From positions 11,896,501-11,960,500 of the forward strand of contig JAILWY010000001.1 in NCBI GenBank assembly GCA_022113835.1: a stretch of DNA of 64,000 nt. The letters run 5' to 3'. The notes beneath the pieces are model-generated. The model was not told where the DNA came from. It saw only the letters and a program-made list of their open reading frames with translations, and did no database searches. The DNA comes from Atopsyche davidsoni. Lineage: Eukaryota; Arthropoda; Insecta; Trichoptera; Hydrobiosidae. The position numbers and the translations under genes are program-made. Positions 24,333 to 35,345 of this stretch are shown here, piece after piece. Position 1 is the stretch's first letter, and each line of letters opens with the position of its first letter.

Positions 24333-26430
24333 AATAAAATTAAAACATTTTATTTTGTTTTATGAAAAATGAAAAGAATCGTATGTTATTGAAAGTCAAA
24401 ACTAAAAAGAATTATTTAATCAACCAGAATAGTATATGTTTATACATAATGAATAAAAATAAGAATTATGTTTACACACACATAAAATAAATGCACTTTC
24501 AAGAAGTGTAAAAATATACGTGTATGTTGTATGTAAAAAGAAATTTTACATTCAATAGAATGATTATATTGAAAAGTCAATCAATCATAATGATTAATTT
24601 TAAACTTAAAAAAATTAAATGTAATTACCATGGATGCAAATGCAAATAAAAAATAACTTTCTTTTCCATTATAAGATTTTATTTAAAAATGAGGGACTGC
24701 CTAGCACGAAATTGGTTTTCTATACCGAATTCAAAGCTTTTTTTCAGTTACATAATTTTTTTTCTTTACGCTGGGTGATCACCGTCATCTTCGTATTACA
24801 AAATAAATAATTTAATTGAATCCGTTCAAATTACTTTTACCTGACAGAGAGTCAGTGTAATTCAGGCGAAAAGAATTAAATAGTGGTAAATCTATATTTG
24901 TAGGCCTTTAAATTGATTAAATTAATAGTAAATAACACAGCGACTGTTTAATAATCACAGTACTGCATTGTTTGGGATTGCTTAACTCTCAGGGTACACT
25001 TGGAAGTAAGTTTCGATTGAAATACTTAGGACATAATAAGTAACAGTGATTGCTTTGGTCAGCTTTGGACGTCGGACAGAAAACAAACCCATTAAAACTG
25101 AGTCATGGTAATAAGTCAAAACCTACAGGAGCTTAATGAGAATTTCCAATGATACAATCAGGTTACCAGATGTAATTAGATCGCATGTTGGACAAACACG
25201 TTTAAATTCAGTTCCGACAAGGAAGATTATGATATAAGATATGGCAGAGAGCTCAGCAAATCGATAACGATAAGGTTTATAAAATAAATCTTTTAGATTT
25301 TAAGCAGTAACTCTAAAAACGGACATTTATTTTATTATTATAACCTTCCATATCTGGTTATCATTTATAAATATTTGCTTTTCAAAAAACATTTTTTGAC
25401 ATGATTTTGACTTGAAAGAACTGATATTAGGTGAATGAATGTCGATAAAAGTTTATCAATTATTTTAGCTTACAGAATAAAAATTGATAATCTAAATATA
25501 ACTATCCATTTGTTGGTATTCATAATTTCCTTCACAAGTTATAATTTGAACACGCTTACTATGAGCCCAATTACAAGAACTGCATGCAATGTTTACAAAT
25601 TTACATAATGTTAACTTTGTTGATTTAGCCATTCATTTCGTACTCAATTTAATAAATCAAGTATGGGAAATGTAAACAGTCGATACTCGTAAATCACAAA
25701 GCGAATTTCTTTCTCTCCAAACGCACTGAAACATTATGTCACCTTTTGCGTTGATAAATTGCATATTTTATGCAATTGGTAGCATGTATGATACAATAAA
25801 TAATTTATTCATGCAGATTAGCTGAGTTTAAAATAATTTACACACGGCTTAAATGGCATGTGAATCGTGTACTGGGCGGAGCGCTGAAGACTGCTTTATT
25901 GCTGTTTTCTGTGTCTAGTAGGAGAAACGTAAATAATTTTAATATTGCACCACAAAACTCCACAGTATTGCAACGCTTTGGACTCAGTTTTACTTGAACC
26001 GTATAATTGCAATGAAATTCAATTTAATGCTCAACAGGATTTAGATTAACAAAGCATCCAAGAATTCATACTGACAAAATTCAAAATTACCTCACATTAA
26101 TTAAAATAAAAAAACTTACTTATACTTTTAAAGTTATAGCTTTATTTTAAAGTATATTGTTGACGTAAAAGTTTTCTTTGTAAAATAATAAAAAGCCTTT
26201 TGAGATAAGAAAAATAAATTTATAAAAAAAAACTATTATTGGTACAGTTCTACGGCTGAAATTGATCGATATTTATAAATATAATTCTTATAACAACGAG
26301 GTACAGATATTAAGATTGTAAGATAAACTATAAATAAATATGTGGTTTTTTAACGTTTATTTATTAGTGGCATATATATGTTTATATATAAATAAGTAAA
26401 ATAACTATTGAGCTGCGTGATGCTTTGTGC
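24333..26430. other. AT-rich noncoding stretch
   Basis: About 2.1 kb with no supported gene. A good acceptor (AACTCTCAG) and donor (GGAA|GTAAGT) at 24990-25002 enclose only 13 bases and are not annotated. Confidence 0.45.
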
Positions 26431-26438
26431 CTTCTTTT

Positions 26439-26497
26439 GGACCATCTTAAACCCGAAGACCCGAAACGTAAGAGGACCGAAAACTTCAAATTAACCC
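26439..26497 (-). repeat. dispersed repeat copy B (partner at 30887-30950, inverted)
   Basis: The core GAAACGTAAGAG..CCGAAAACTT (about 26462-26488) matches the reverse complement of 30890-30925 at about 24 of 27 positions. The flanking GGACC also recurs. The copies lie in opposite orientation and the rest of the element has decayed here. Confidence 0.5.
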
Positions 26498-26670
26498 TTA
26501 ACAATGTCTGCCTAAATCTACAAACATACCTATCTGTATTTAATTTTATTATGATACTGTTGTTTCCTTAAATATTATGTCACTCTCTTGTATGACACTG
26601 TAATTGAAGCATTTTGTGGTGCAGTACAAAGTAACTCGCATGAATACAGCATGTTAATGCATTGTTACAG

Positions 26671-26735
26671 ATAGCTGCTCTCTCCTCACTACGCGGAAGG
26701 AAGCATCTGGCATTTCACCTGTGGAACAATGAGAG
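26671..26735 (+). CDS. putative internal exon (65 nt)
   Basis: Acceptor ATTGTTACAG and strong donor GAGAG|GTAAGG enclose 65 bases. In phase 0 the whole exon is open (IAALSSLRGRKHLAFHLWNN) and leaves two bases. In phase 1 it reads SCSLLTTRKEASGISPVEQ and then meets TGA three bases before the donor, a conceivable C-terminus if the upstream exon is 18308-18342. The phase-0 reading joins to 27163-27194 in frame. Basic and leucine-rich; no family recognised. Confidence 0.35.
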
Positions 26736-27162
26736 GTAAGGCACAATAGACTAGATAATATCCTCATATAGTTTATTACTATCAGACGCGCTCTATTTGT
26801 ATGTCATTTGCATGTACTTATGTACTCAGAATGACACAAAAGATATTCAGATTGAAATCAGCTTCAAGACAACAGGCGCTGTAAGAGTGATGGAGCTTTA
26901 TTACATTCTTTTATGACGTAATATTTGACAAATATTAAAAATATAAATAAGTTATATAACTACTGACATTCCATGTAGAATCACAAAGTGTTTTATTTAA
27001 CATTGTGCAGGTATCATACATTTATTTAAAATAAGTTTGATTGACGAGAAAAGCATAAAAATTATGCTAACAATAGTTTTACTTATTTGATAATATTTAA
27101 ATTTCGATAATATACTTACGTGATTTTTTCGTAAATTTAAAAATAAATATTTAATTTTGCAG

Positions 27163-27194
27163 CAATGGTAGAATTTATAAAAAAAAACGGAGAA
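27163..27194 (+). CDS. putative short exon (32 nt)
   Basis: TTTAATTTTGCAG is a good acceptor and GAGAA|GTAAGG a good donor. In phase 2 it reads NGRIYKKKRR and leaves one base, following 26671-26735 across a 427-base intron. The alternative is the unspliced frame described in the next entry, which starts with the ATG inside this segment. Confidence 0.27.
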
Positions 27195-27290
27195 GTAAGG
27201 TTACACAAATTAGCCTCCATGTGGGATAAAGGAAATATTAGTGATGGTTATGTTCATTATACTTGTTTAAAAAAAAACGTCTTCACATAA
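27165..27290 (+). CDS. alternative reading: 41-residue small ORF
   Basis: The ATG at 27165 (context GCAATGG) opens an uninterrupted 41-codon frame through the donor above: MVEFIKKNGEVRLHKLASMW, then DKGNISDGYVHYTCLKKNVF, ending T and TAA. It is coding-like in composition and could be a fragment of a decayed transposase or a genuine small ORF. It is mutually exclusive with splicing at 27194. Confidence 0.2.
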   Translation: MVEFIKKNGEVRLHKLASMWDKGNISDGYVHYTCLKKNVFT

Positions 27291-27579
27291 ATTGTACTGA
27301 AAAACATCAAGCAATTGTGTGGGTTATTTTAATTAACTCTAATTAACATACAATACCATTAGATAAAAGATTCTTTTAAGATTTAACACACGAAACAAAA
27401 CAAAACAATTTTTTGCTACATTTGACCTTGAAAATAAACTTGAATATGCTAACTAAAATACTGTGCAGCACCCTTAGATTTGTAATACTTAAGCGTAAAG
27501 AAATTTATATTAATAAATTTGCAGCGGTTTTCTTACCCAACCGAATGGTATTCCACAGTATTAACTCGGAAACTCGGGT

Positions 27580-27860
27580 CATAGGTTCTATATTGAGTTG
27601 TGAAATCCTGCAAATCGGCCGCTTTTCAAGATATTTCTATTGCCGAGTGCTTTCAAGTGGGTTATTGCAACGGAACAGGACGGATATTTAATCCTAAACG
27701 GCCCGGCCTTTGTGCGCCATGCAAGTCTTCATACCCGGCCTTCTGCGGTCTTCGTAGGCTTTGCTATCTCGGCAGGATGGGAAATAAATTTCAGCATTGC
27801 TTCATGAAATTACCGCAGCGCTGAAATTCTCGCCGATTCAAAGAATTATGCGACATCGTA
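27580..27860 (+). other. G+C-rich patch with cysteine-rich frame
   Basis: The frame 27600-27824 contains a cysteine-spaced run (GYCNGTGRIFNPKRPGLCAP then CKSSYPAFCGLRRLCYL). The spacing does not match a zinc-finger signature I can name. An overlapping second frame is also open. No splice sites of quality. Probably a stop-poor patch or a relic. Confidence 0.13.
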
Positions 27861-28317
27861 AGTTGTCTTCGGATAAGGATATTCATTATGCTGCGGATAA
27901 TTACAAAACACTTGGCTTTTAACAGCTGAGGAAAATCCCTTTCATTATAATAAATTTACTAGCCATAACTTTTGTTTAATACATAAATAAGGTATGAATA
28001 AAAAAATATGACATTTTAATGTAATATACAATTTAAACGTGTCTTATTTCATTGATACACAAACAGTGTGTAAATGCTTTGAAATATTTTTATTTGTCTA
28101 TTTTTTGGATAATATGTCAAAAAATAAACCCGTAATGGGTAATAAATACGCATCTGATTGACATTCAATCCAAAAAATAGACATACGTATATGATGGTGC
28201 GCGTCTTGGCTAAATTAATAGATTTTTAAAATAATATCCAGATGGGATTAAAATTGCTTCACTTGTTACTTTGTTTAAAAAGTCCAGTGCTTGCAAATCA
28301 CAAAATATTAGTTGGCC

Positions 28318-28500
28318 TGGGCACATTGGTTCATATGTAGAGTATGATTGTTAAAAATTCTCGATTAGTAGATGTGATTCGTTAGTACAAGTAAGCCAGG
28401 GGATGTGGGTTAAAATCCCACACAAATCACGATGATATTTTTCTGAGAATTTCTTTAATCATCTTCTGTATGTGAACTAATGTGCACATCTACTATAATA
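28318..28500 (+). mobile_element. tRNA-derived SINE-like remnant
   Basis: GTGGG-TTAAAAT-CCCAC (28405-28421) has exact tRNA T-arm geometry: 5-bp stem and 7-base loop. It includes a B-box-like GGTTAAAATCC (9 of 11 to GGTTCGAATCC). TGGGCACATTGG (28318-28329) is A-box-like, but the A-B spacing of about 90 bases is too long for an intact tRNA. An AT-rich tail of ATAATA units follows near 28490-28510. Best read as a decayed SINE head; an intact tRNA gene is excluded. Confidence 0.4.
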
Positions 28501-28504
28501 ATAT

Positions 28505-28810
28505 AATAATAGCCATTGTGTGTTTATTTGTATGTTTGTATGTATGTTTCATTTTTCCGTTCTGTATAGAATATCTTAAAAGATACAACGCTGATTTTTT
28601 GCACATAAGTTAAGTAAATTTTTCCGCAGCTATGTGCCGAATTTCAAGACGATAGGATAATATTTTCATTCATAAACTTTAAAATATGCTTTAGCTAAAC
28701 TTTAATTATATAATTCACTTCTTCGCCGCGAGATGTCGTTAACCGCGAGAATTTAGACGCATCGTTCATCAAATTCGTCATTTTGTGACGGGCTACATTA
28801 CTAGTATTAG
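28505..28810 (+). mobile_element. probable nonautonomous repeat
   Basis: Begins with a TGTTTATTTGTATGTTTG-type leader and runs through TGTGCCGAATTTCAAGACG to a CGCGAGA-containing end and CTAGTATTAGTAATAA. This leader-and-end pattern is common in abundant lepidopteran repeats (recalled knowledge, not a search). Clear terminal inverted repeats were not found. Confidence 0.35.
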
Positions 28811-28885
28811 TAATAAAATTCATAATAGAAAAAATAAATCAAGAAACTATTTAAATGCTTTATATATAAATGCTTATATATATAT

Positions 28886-29029
28886 ATGATTTTGAATAAG
28901 TATGCAGTTAAATATTCTATCGAGTTCTACGACAAGATCAAGATACGCCCCATGAAAGGATATATCGAATTTCGAAACGACAAATGCAAACATGCACCGC
29001 CGCGGCCGTTGCGTGAGCACCGCGTGTAG
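28886..29029 (+). CDS. small ORF (47 residues) or exon 28908-29012
   Basis: ATG at 28886 starts an open frame ending at TAG 29027-29029: MILNKYAVKYSIEFYDKIKI, RPMKGYIEFRNDKCKHAPPR, PLREHRV. The same frame also fits an exon: acceptor ATGCAG at 28907 and donor TTGC|GTGAGC at 29012, 105 bases, phase 1 in and 1 out. The second half lies in a CpG-rich island that continues to about 29120. Composition is protein-like but no family is recognised. Phase agrees with 27163-27194 and 31532-31573. Confidence 0.25.
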   Translation: MILNKYAVKYSIEFYDKIKIRPMKGYIEFRNDKCKHAPPRPLREHRV

Positions 29030-29120
29030 GCAAGGCAGTGGCGGCGAGATGCTATCGGGGGGAGTTTAAATTGGGCGGACACTGGGCTTATGCACTTGGC
29101 ACTGAGGTCGCGGGGATCTT
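28980..29120. promoter_or_regulatory. CpG-rich island
   Basis: Contains ACCGCCGCGGCCG, a TGGCGGCGAGATG segment and AGGTCGCGGGGATC, strongly contrasting with AT-rich flanks. It may be a promoter/enhancer or the G+C-rich end of an exon. No TATA box is seen at a fitting distance. Confidence 0.25.
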
Positions 29121-29129
29121 ATCTGTGGT

Positions 29130-30540
29130 CTAATGTTTTTTTTATATGACGGCCATTTTGAGATTTTTTTTTTTTAATGATAGGAACTGACAGATATTGT
29201 TTTAGACGCAGCTATATTTTTGCTCTTTTATTATAAATTTTCAAAGAAAATAAAATATCATCATTTTTTGTAATAGTATTATTTAAATGACTTTTATACG
29301 TTGACATCAAAACTCAGTGATAAAAAAGTTTTAAATTTTTTTTTTTAAATTCTTATTAATAATTTAATATTGGATGGGTATACAAAGGATGTTTTTATTT
29401 TTACATAACTGTTTAGAAATATAATTTTTAAATCTTATATGTTTGTCAACCCAAGACTCAGCTGGATTAATTTGTTATACTCCAATATTTATCAACATGT
29501 GGGAATAGCTAACCTATTAGGAGATTTCGATAATTTTTGTTATAAGCGTTTCCATTTTTTTATGAGGTTTCTGAAGCTTAGACATTGTTTGTTTTTCAAG
29601 AAATGTAAGTGTAATAAATATTTTTGGCATTATATATGACGTAAAAAACTTAATTATTATATTCTTTATCAGCACATTTTATTTTAAAATATTTATGCAA
29701 ATAAATTATCCGTGGTGTATCTTATGGAAAAAGTAGGGTATACTTTTCTAAAGTATCTATTTATTCGCGGTTGTAGCATTGAAGTATCACTACTCTTATA
29801 TTAAGGTTAAAGGCTGTTCCTCTCATCCTTCACAAAAGGGTTGTTTCAATAAAGATCTTGAAACCGTTTCCTAGGGAAATTGACAACAAGAGGTGAATAC
29901 AAATTGCTGTAAATTTTACATTTCATATATTTTCACCAGTTCGAAAATAGGCTTAGGAAATTAGGGAAATTTAAGCTTCCATATTTCATTTCATCTAATG
30001 CTTAGGCTTGGATAAAATAAGTTTTGTGTGATTCTTTTCAACAAACTACACACACATATATAAATATTTATATATTATATATGTATAAATATTCATTTAA
30101 TACATATTCGTGATAAAATATTTTTTATTTTTTATTTTAAAGAGTATATATTAAATTTACCATGTACGCACCTTTTTGTGTAATTTCATTTTTTTTAAAA
30201 GTAATTACTGAAAAACCTTATAACGATCAATTTGTTTGCAACATTCTACATCCTCTTTCATACAAGAGCACAGTAAAAAAATATAAAAAATACCGAAAGC
30301 AATAAACGATTAATATTACACTCAAAATAACTACGGTGTATGCACCTCAGGCATATTATTGTTTCTCATAAAAATATGCAAATGTTTCGAATAAAACATT
30401 TTATGTTTTTTAAAGGGAACTTTTACTCTGATTAATAAAAGATAAATTCTTTACGGTCGATCTCGACGTACAAATCGGTGTAAGGTTGCACATTATGCGT
30501 TACTTTTAGCATTAAAATCACGCAGCCATACATTTTAAAT
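29130..30540. other. AT-rich noncoding stretch
   Basis: No supported gene. The 66-codon frame at 29439-29639 is made of AT-rich codons and lacks splice context. Confidence 0.5.
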
Positions 30541-30544
30541 AAAG

Positions 30545-30785
30545 TTATATGAAGTCACGATCTACTCGTACGGCCAGGTTAAGGTCGATGTTCTTCACGG
30601 GTAGTCCCATAAATATCATCGAGACATTTGAGATGTTTGTAAGCATACTTCGTCCGTCGGATTTAATATATTGGGTGCTGCGGATGGCACAATTAATATC
30701 AATTACGCTGAAATATTATTCGTGTATATCATCGGCGGTTAATTTGATTAAAATCAATTGCACGTGTTTTTTATATATCAGATAA
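30545..30785. other. stop-poor patch open on both strands
   Basis: Minus strand 30707-30545: after an acceptor-like ATATTTCAG the frame reads VIDINCAIRSTQYIKSDGRS and NISNVSMIFMGLPVKNIDLN, then AVRVDRDFI and TAA, 54 codons. Plus strand 30549-30785: an ATG-initiated 78-codon frame. At most one can be real. The minus reading looks more protein-like but has a weak pyrimidine tract and no recognised family. Confidence 0.17.
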
Positions 30786-30886
30786 AAAAAAAAGTCTATT
30801 AAGCGGTCGGTTATCATATAATAATAATAAATTAATATACACAGTTAAACTGTTATTTAATTTTATGTTGACTTGTTTTCTTAGGT

Positions 30887-31018
30887 GTTGAGTTGTTTCA
30901 AGTTTTCGGCACTCTTACGTTTCAATCCCTGTGCTGGGACCATTTTCAGAGATATTTGTCCTTTATTGTCAAGTTCCTGAGTACGGGGACCAAAACTTGG
31001 AGAAGTTCAACACAAGAA
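30887..31018. repeat. repeat element with ~22-bp imperfect terminal inverted repeats
   Basis: GTGTTGA..T....CAAGTTTT at the left end and AAAACTTGGAGAAGTTCAAC with AC at the right end are reverse complements at 17 of 22 positions; four of the five differences would be G-U pairs in RNA. The left part recurs inverted at 26439-26497. This favours a MITE-like element. The segment is also framed by a good acceptor (TTGTTTTCTTAG, 30884) and donor (ACTC|GTAAGT, 31026) with one open frame (VELFQVFGTLTFQSLCWDHF...), so exonisation cannot be excluded. Confidence 0.45.
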
Positions 31019-31531
31019 ACTACTCGTAAGTTATCTCAAAACAACTGATAACATATCTTTTCTTTTAACTTTGAAAACTGTTGATTCTTAACTAAGGTTT
31101 TTACGATTTTATTCTTGTTCCAATAAGAGTATCTTTAGCTAATGTAATTTGGCGTTCAACCATCGTAAATAATTGAAAACATGTAAAGATTGTGCTTTAT
31201 ATTATATCAGTAAGTATTGATTTTTGACTATGTAATGGCAAAGCTCCAAATTATTTCGTTTATACGCTTGTAAATGTCCACCACGAGACAAAACAACGCT
31301 ATTTTCTTTTGGGTTTATTGTACAGTGGCATCTGGTTAATATGACAAATTAAATAATATAAAAGTCATTCGAACAACGTATATAGTAGATTTTTTCCAGG
31401 AGAGCATACCCTTAATAAAAATGTAAATAGCGTTATTCATAGTTTTTTTATAAATATCATTTAATTTGTTTTCATTTATAAGGGGTTTACTTACACAAAT
31501 TTTATTTATTTTCCTTCTTATTCGTTTTAAG

Positions 31532-31573
31532 TTGAGTTTAAATCTAAAAGCAACCGTGATAAACAATATCTTG
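31532..31573 (+). CDS. putative short exon (42 nt)
   Basis: The acceptor is strong: TTTTCCTTCTTATTCGTTTT then AAG. The donor CTTG|GTAAGTA is also strong. Two of three frames are open: phase 0 (LSLNLKATVINNIL) and phase 1 (EFKSKSNRDKQYL). The phase-1 reading leaves one base and joins 34459-34536 in frame. Not recognised. Confidence 0.3.
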
Positions 31574-32920
31574 GTAAGTAAAATATAATAAAACTATAAA
31601 TGCATTGTAGCTGATGTGTCGAGTCCTTATAAATAAAGATAACTAGAATATTCTCCGCTTACAATAAAATTAAATGTGAAAGATCACAAACATGTAAGGT
31701 TTAATGTAATTTTGAATATATTTTGCTGCCTCCTGGGATCGCTCCTGACACCTTTGATTGAATAATCTTCAAGATACTAAAAAGATATTCATTACACCCT
31801 TGACCTTTGTAGCTTACTGAATGTAAAAAGTGTTTGTATGTAACGTGTACTGTTTTATAATAAAAAAACGAAGTAAACAATATTACTTATTGCCTTGAAG
31901 TAAAGTAGTGATTAAATTTGATTAAGATTGGACAATGGAAGCTCCTTTTTCATGTTGCTTATTACTGTAGCAAACACGTAATTTGCGAATTATTGTACAA
32001 AAGTTTAAGAATATTTATAATATACTAGAAGACTTAAGAAGCCGTGAAAATATGTGTGGGACATAAATCGTGGGCAAGAATAAAAAATAGCTAAGTGATG
32101 AAATGTTGAAGAAGATAATCGTGACCTTCCTAAAATAAGGATTTGACAGACAAACATTCCTACAAGGTTAATAAGTAAATTCAAAAAAATATATATATAA
32201 TAAATATATAAATATATATAAACTTTATGACCGGTTACCGATGATTGATGCTGAACAAGAATTAAATAGGCGCTACTTCCTGTTATTATTAAATGTTGTC
32301 TTTAGTAACGTGTTAGTCTAATGATAAGAAATATGTGCTATAATCAGTTCTTTAATTAATAAAACTTATATTTTAGTTTTTTATTGTGAAAAATACTTCA
32401 ATTAGTAATATCAATTTCAATTTAATATTCGAAATAAAATGTAGACTTTTTTGTATTAACATTGATACAAAAGATCGTTGAATTATTAGTTAATTAAAAT
32501 AATATGTAATAAGCTAAGATATAAATTAGGAAAAATAATCATTATTAAGTTAAAACTACTTGATAATGTGTGAAAATTTCATTCCAAAATTTTTATCAAA
32601 CGATATAGACGCACTTTTTTTTAAACAAAACAAGCCTCCGTAAACGATGAAAAACACTTAAATGAAATACGATTATAATACTTATTTTATTTTATTTTAG
32701 TGTTATTCAGTTTTCTCAGTAATTTATAATAATTTAAAATAAAAAATAAATTTACACGTATTGAAAAAGTCATAGTTTGTACTTTGGTTTTTTGATCACA
32801 AATTTTTATCGACATCAATATGTATAGCTTGGCTAAGTTTTCATGAATGCAGAATGTTTTACCTTTCCAGTAGATTTTTTTCAGATAATCTTATCGTTGT
32901 AAAAATACTTATAAGAAGAA
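31574..32920. other. AT-rich noncoding stretch
   Basis: Nothing nameable; short TA runs near 32188-32220. Confidence 0.5.
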
Positions 32921-32923
32921 AGA

Positions 32924-33133
32924 ATGTGTGTATTTCGGATATTCAATGGAAAAAATAATTTTAAAGATATTTCACGATACGCAGTACTTAGCTGCACGAA
33001 CAAGTACGACTGTGCTCTTGACCTTTTCTTCATGCTCTATGCCCTAATGCGCTGTACCCAATTCAAGGCCAGCGATCAAAGAGCCCTCAACGCAGGCTCT
33101 CCTTTCATTCAGAGACGTGCCCCTAAGCTATGA
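32924..33133 (+). other. small ORF in a G+C-richer patch
   Basis: An ATG frame of 69 codons. The N-terminal third is AT-rich and the remainder (33000-33130) looks more protein-like (SCTNKYDCALDLFFMLYALM then RCTQFKASDQRALNAGSPF). No domain is recognised; possibly a decayed insertion. Confidence 0.15.
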
Positions 33134-33520
33134 AATGTTCTCATATCTCACAAGTGATATCTGTCATTATAAAATTTATCATTTCATGAGTGGCCTACAC
33201 GCAGAGTAACTACCTACATATCCTCTATATGTCCACTTTTAATTAATTCATAATTCATTTAAAAAACCTATTAGTAATTTTTACAAGTATAATTATAAAT
33301 CTAAAATAATCTGTTAATACCATATGTAATGAATCTGTATGCATTATCATATCAATATCAAATGATATTTAAATTAATGTAACCATTACTTGTCACGCAT
33401 AATAAATATCATTGTCACAAAAATAATTTGAACATGCAATAAATATTTTTTAAACGATCAAAAACTTTAACGTTGCAATAAATATGTGAGATTAATGTGT
33501 TGTGGGTTACTCATAAAGAT

Positions 33521-33700
33521 ATGTATTGGAACTGCCCCGGGTGTCATAACGGTGTCGTTACTACAGGACATGTCACGGTTTTTTCAGCTCTGATATCGAG
33601 TCACGACTCGCCATTGAACCAACTTTGAGAGCATGTGGTTCTTGCACTGGTCACCTCCATACATCACTGCCGCGCCTTGCTTAGTAATACATATAATGTG
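33521..33700 (+). other. G+C-rich patch with two overlapping coding-like frames
   Basis: ATG at 33521 opens a 35-residue frame to TGA 33626-33628 (MYWNCPGCHNGVVTTGHVTV, then FSALISSHDSPLNQL). After the acceptor GGTTTTTTCAG (about 33584) a second frame reads SDIESRLAIEPTLRACGSCT, then GHLHTSLPRLA and TAG near 33686, so a terminal exon is conceivable. The CPGC pair does not form a recognisable zinc-binding domain. Confidence 0.18.
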
Positions 33701-33734
33701 TTCTAAACTCCTGTGCAAGGAGACTAGCCCATTA

Positions 33735-34458
33735 GTTATCATTTATTTATTGTTATGGTTTATTCATCAATGAACCTTTGAAATAATATATTTTCTACGC
33801 TTGTGCGTAATCAAGGCTAGAATGGATGACCTCTGCTTTATCCACAACAGACTGAAAAATAAGAGCAGCCAGAACAAGACTGCTAACTTTTAGTTCAAAT
33901 AGTTATCTTCAGGATATTTGGCCGTTTATATTTGTTGCTTTAATAAATAAAAATGCTGGTATTTAACTGATTAAATATATAGTTTAGTTCTCCGTGCTTA
34001 CAATGTGTGGCAATAAATCATTAATGTGAGTTTGAATATAAGCAGACAACAATCTTGAATCTCAAGTATTTTATGGCACTTATAATATCCTTTACTGCGA
34101 ACACTCGATATTTCAAATCAAACCCACAATATTTGTGTTCCAAGAAACTGACAGGATATAAAACTGCAAAAAAAAACATAATATAATCACCTGATTTTAT
34201 CTAAATATGTTTTATTCTGTGGGGCCAGTGGCCGTATTGCTTAAATCTGCCGAGCATTATATTTTATTTATGCCAAAGTATACCGATTATATTAAAGATT
34301 GTAAAACGAGGAAGTAAGACACTTATAAACTAAGCGATGAGTTTTTTTTGCATGCCGGTAAGTGGCAGTGCATGTTTGCACTATACGTATAATAAAACGC
34401 ATTCTAAACTGAATGCTCTATTTATCTCCAGCTGCAAAAAAACTATCTTTTGTTGCAG
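33735..34458. other. AT-rich noncoding stretch
   Basis: Nothing nameable until the polypyrimidine tract that precedes 34459. Confidence 0.5.
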
Positions 34459-34536
34459 TAGCCTCAGCTAATAATATCAATAGAAAAAGAAAATTAACAT
34501 CAGACAGATTACGTAGACAAGCCCAATGCACTCGAA
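34459..34536 (+). CDS. putative internal exon (78 nt), best coding candidate
   Basis: The acceptor AACTATCTTTTGTTGCAG and the donor CGAA|GTGAGT are both close to consensus. Only one of the three frames is open; it enters with one base outstanding and leaves one. It encodes a strongly basic peptide, ASANNI then NRKRKLTSDRLRRQAQCTR, resembling a nuclear-localisation or nucleic-acid-contacting segment. That function is inference; no family is recognised. Phase fits 31532-31573 upstream, and 39581-39633 or 45808-45841 downstream. Confidence 0.38.
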
Positions 34537-34654
34537 GTGAGTAATTGAAATCGCGTAAAAAAGCGCAATCAGCACGTAGCCACTATAAGTACACTTTGTA
34601 TCAATCAAAAACCTAAGGTCAAGTATTAATCGTACTACTTTTCATAAGAAAGAA

Positions 34655-34964
34655 TTACCAATACATTATTGGCTGACCCAAAAAAAGCTTGGAAGCCAAA
34701 GCGTTGGCGCATTTAAGGCCAAAAACGATATATATAATATTAATCGTTCCGGGTATGTGTACCGACCCAGCTGTTGTGTTAGACATTTTTGTATTAATAA
34801 TTTGGTTTGTATCTATTGTAATGATTGGGGTGACCAATTGGCCATATTGTTTAATATATTTTGAAAAAATTAAATTTAAACCGGATGTTTTATTAAAATT
34901 ATTTTATTTTCATCGCACTTACACGTCCAAATATCAATATCAGCATTTTTTTTTTGTTACTTGA
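34655..34964. other. open frames on both strands, possible decayed element
   Basis: A 91-codon + frame (TTG start) and a 60-codon minus frame overlap. The ends show a weak inverted similarity (ATTATTGGCTGACCC against GGGGTGACCAATTGG), suggesting a decayed inverted-repeat element rather than a gene. Confidence 0.15.
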
Positions 34965-35149
34965 AATTTTACTCGATTGGAGTTAAGGGATTATAAAATT
35001 AAACTCCTCAGTGTATGTGTATTCCTTATCTCCTTAGATTTTAAGTATCATTACAAATCATCCCAAAACATAAAAAAAAAACACGGGACTCGATAAATAA
35101 ATTAAATTAAGTGTAAGTTTTTTTAAGGTTTATTTTCATTGTAATAAAA

Positions 35150-35345
35150 TTCAAGGAAAAAGAGGCATTTGAACGAAGGTGTTAACGTGGATACAAAATT
35201 CGTGCCAGCTGCTGGGAGTTGGGAATACTGCCGAATTAGTAAGACTTGGCCAGGATAAATATATATTTAGCGAGACGGTCAGCGACCTCTTCGAAAGAGA
35301 TGTACTTGAAAAATAAGCATATTTATTGTAATTATCATGATGCAC
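35150..35345. other. stop-poor patch
   Basis: On the + strand a frame reads RKKRHLNEGVNVDTKFVPAA then GSWEYCRISKTWPG and TAA (about 35157-35258). On the minus strand a 64-codon frame covers the same bases. No start, splice site or family supports either. Confidence 0.1.

Noticed and set aside
24990..25002. 13-base microexon between good sites.
   Set aside because: Too short to support without transcript data.
7241..31042. 16-base identity GTAAGTTATCTCAAAA at 7241 and 31027.
   Set aside because: Flanks do not match; in 64 kb of AT-rich DNA one shared 16-mer is not surprising.
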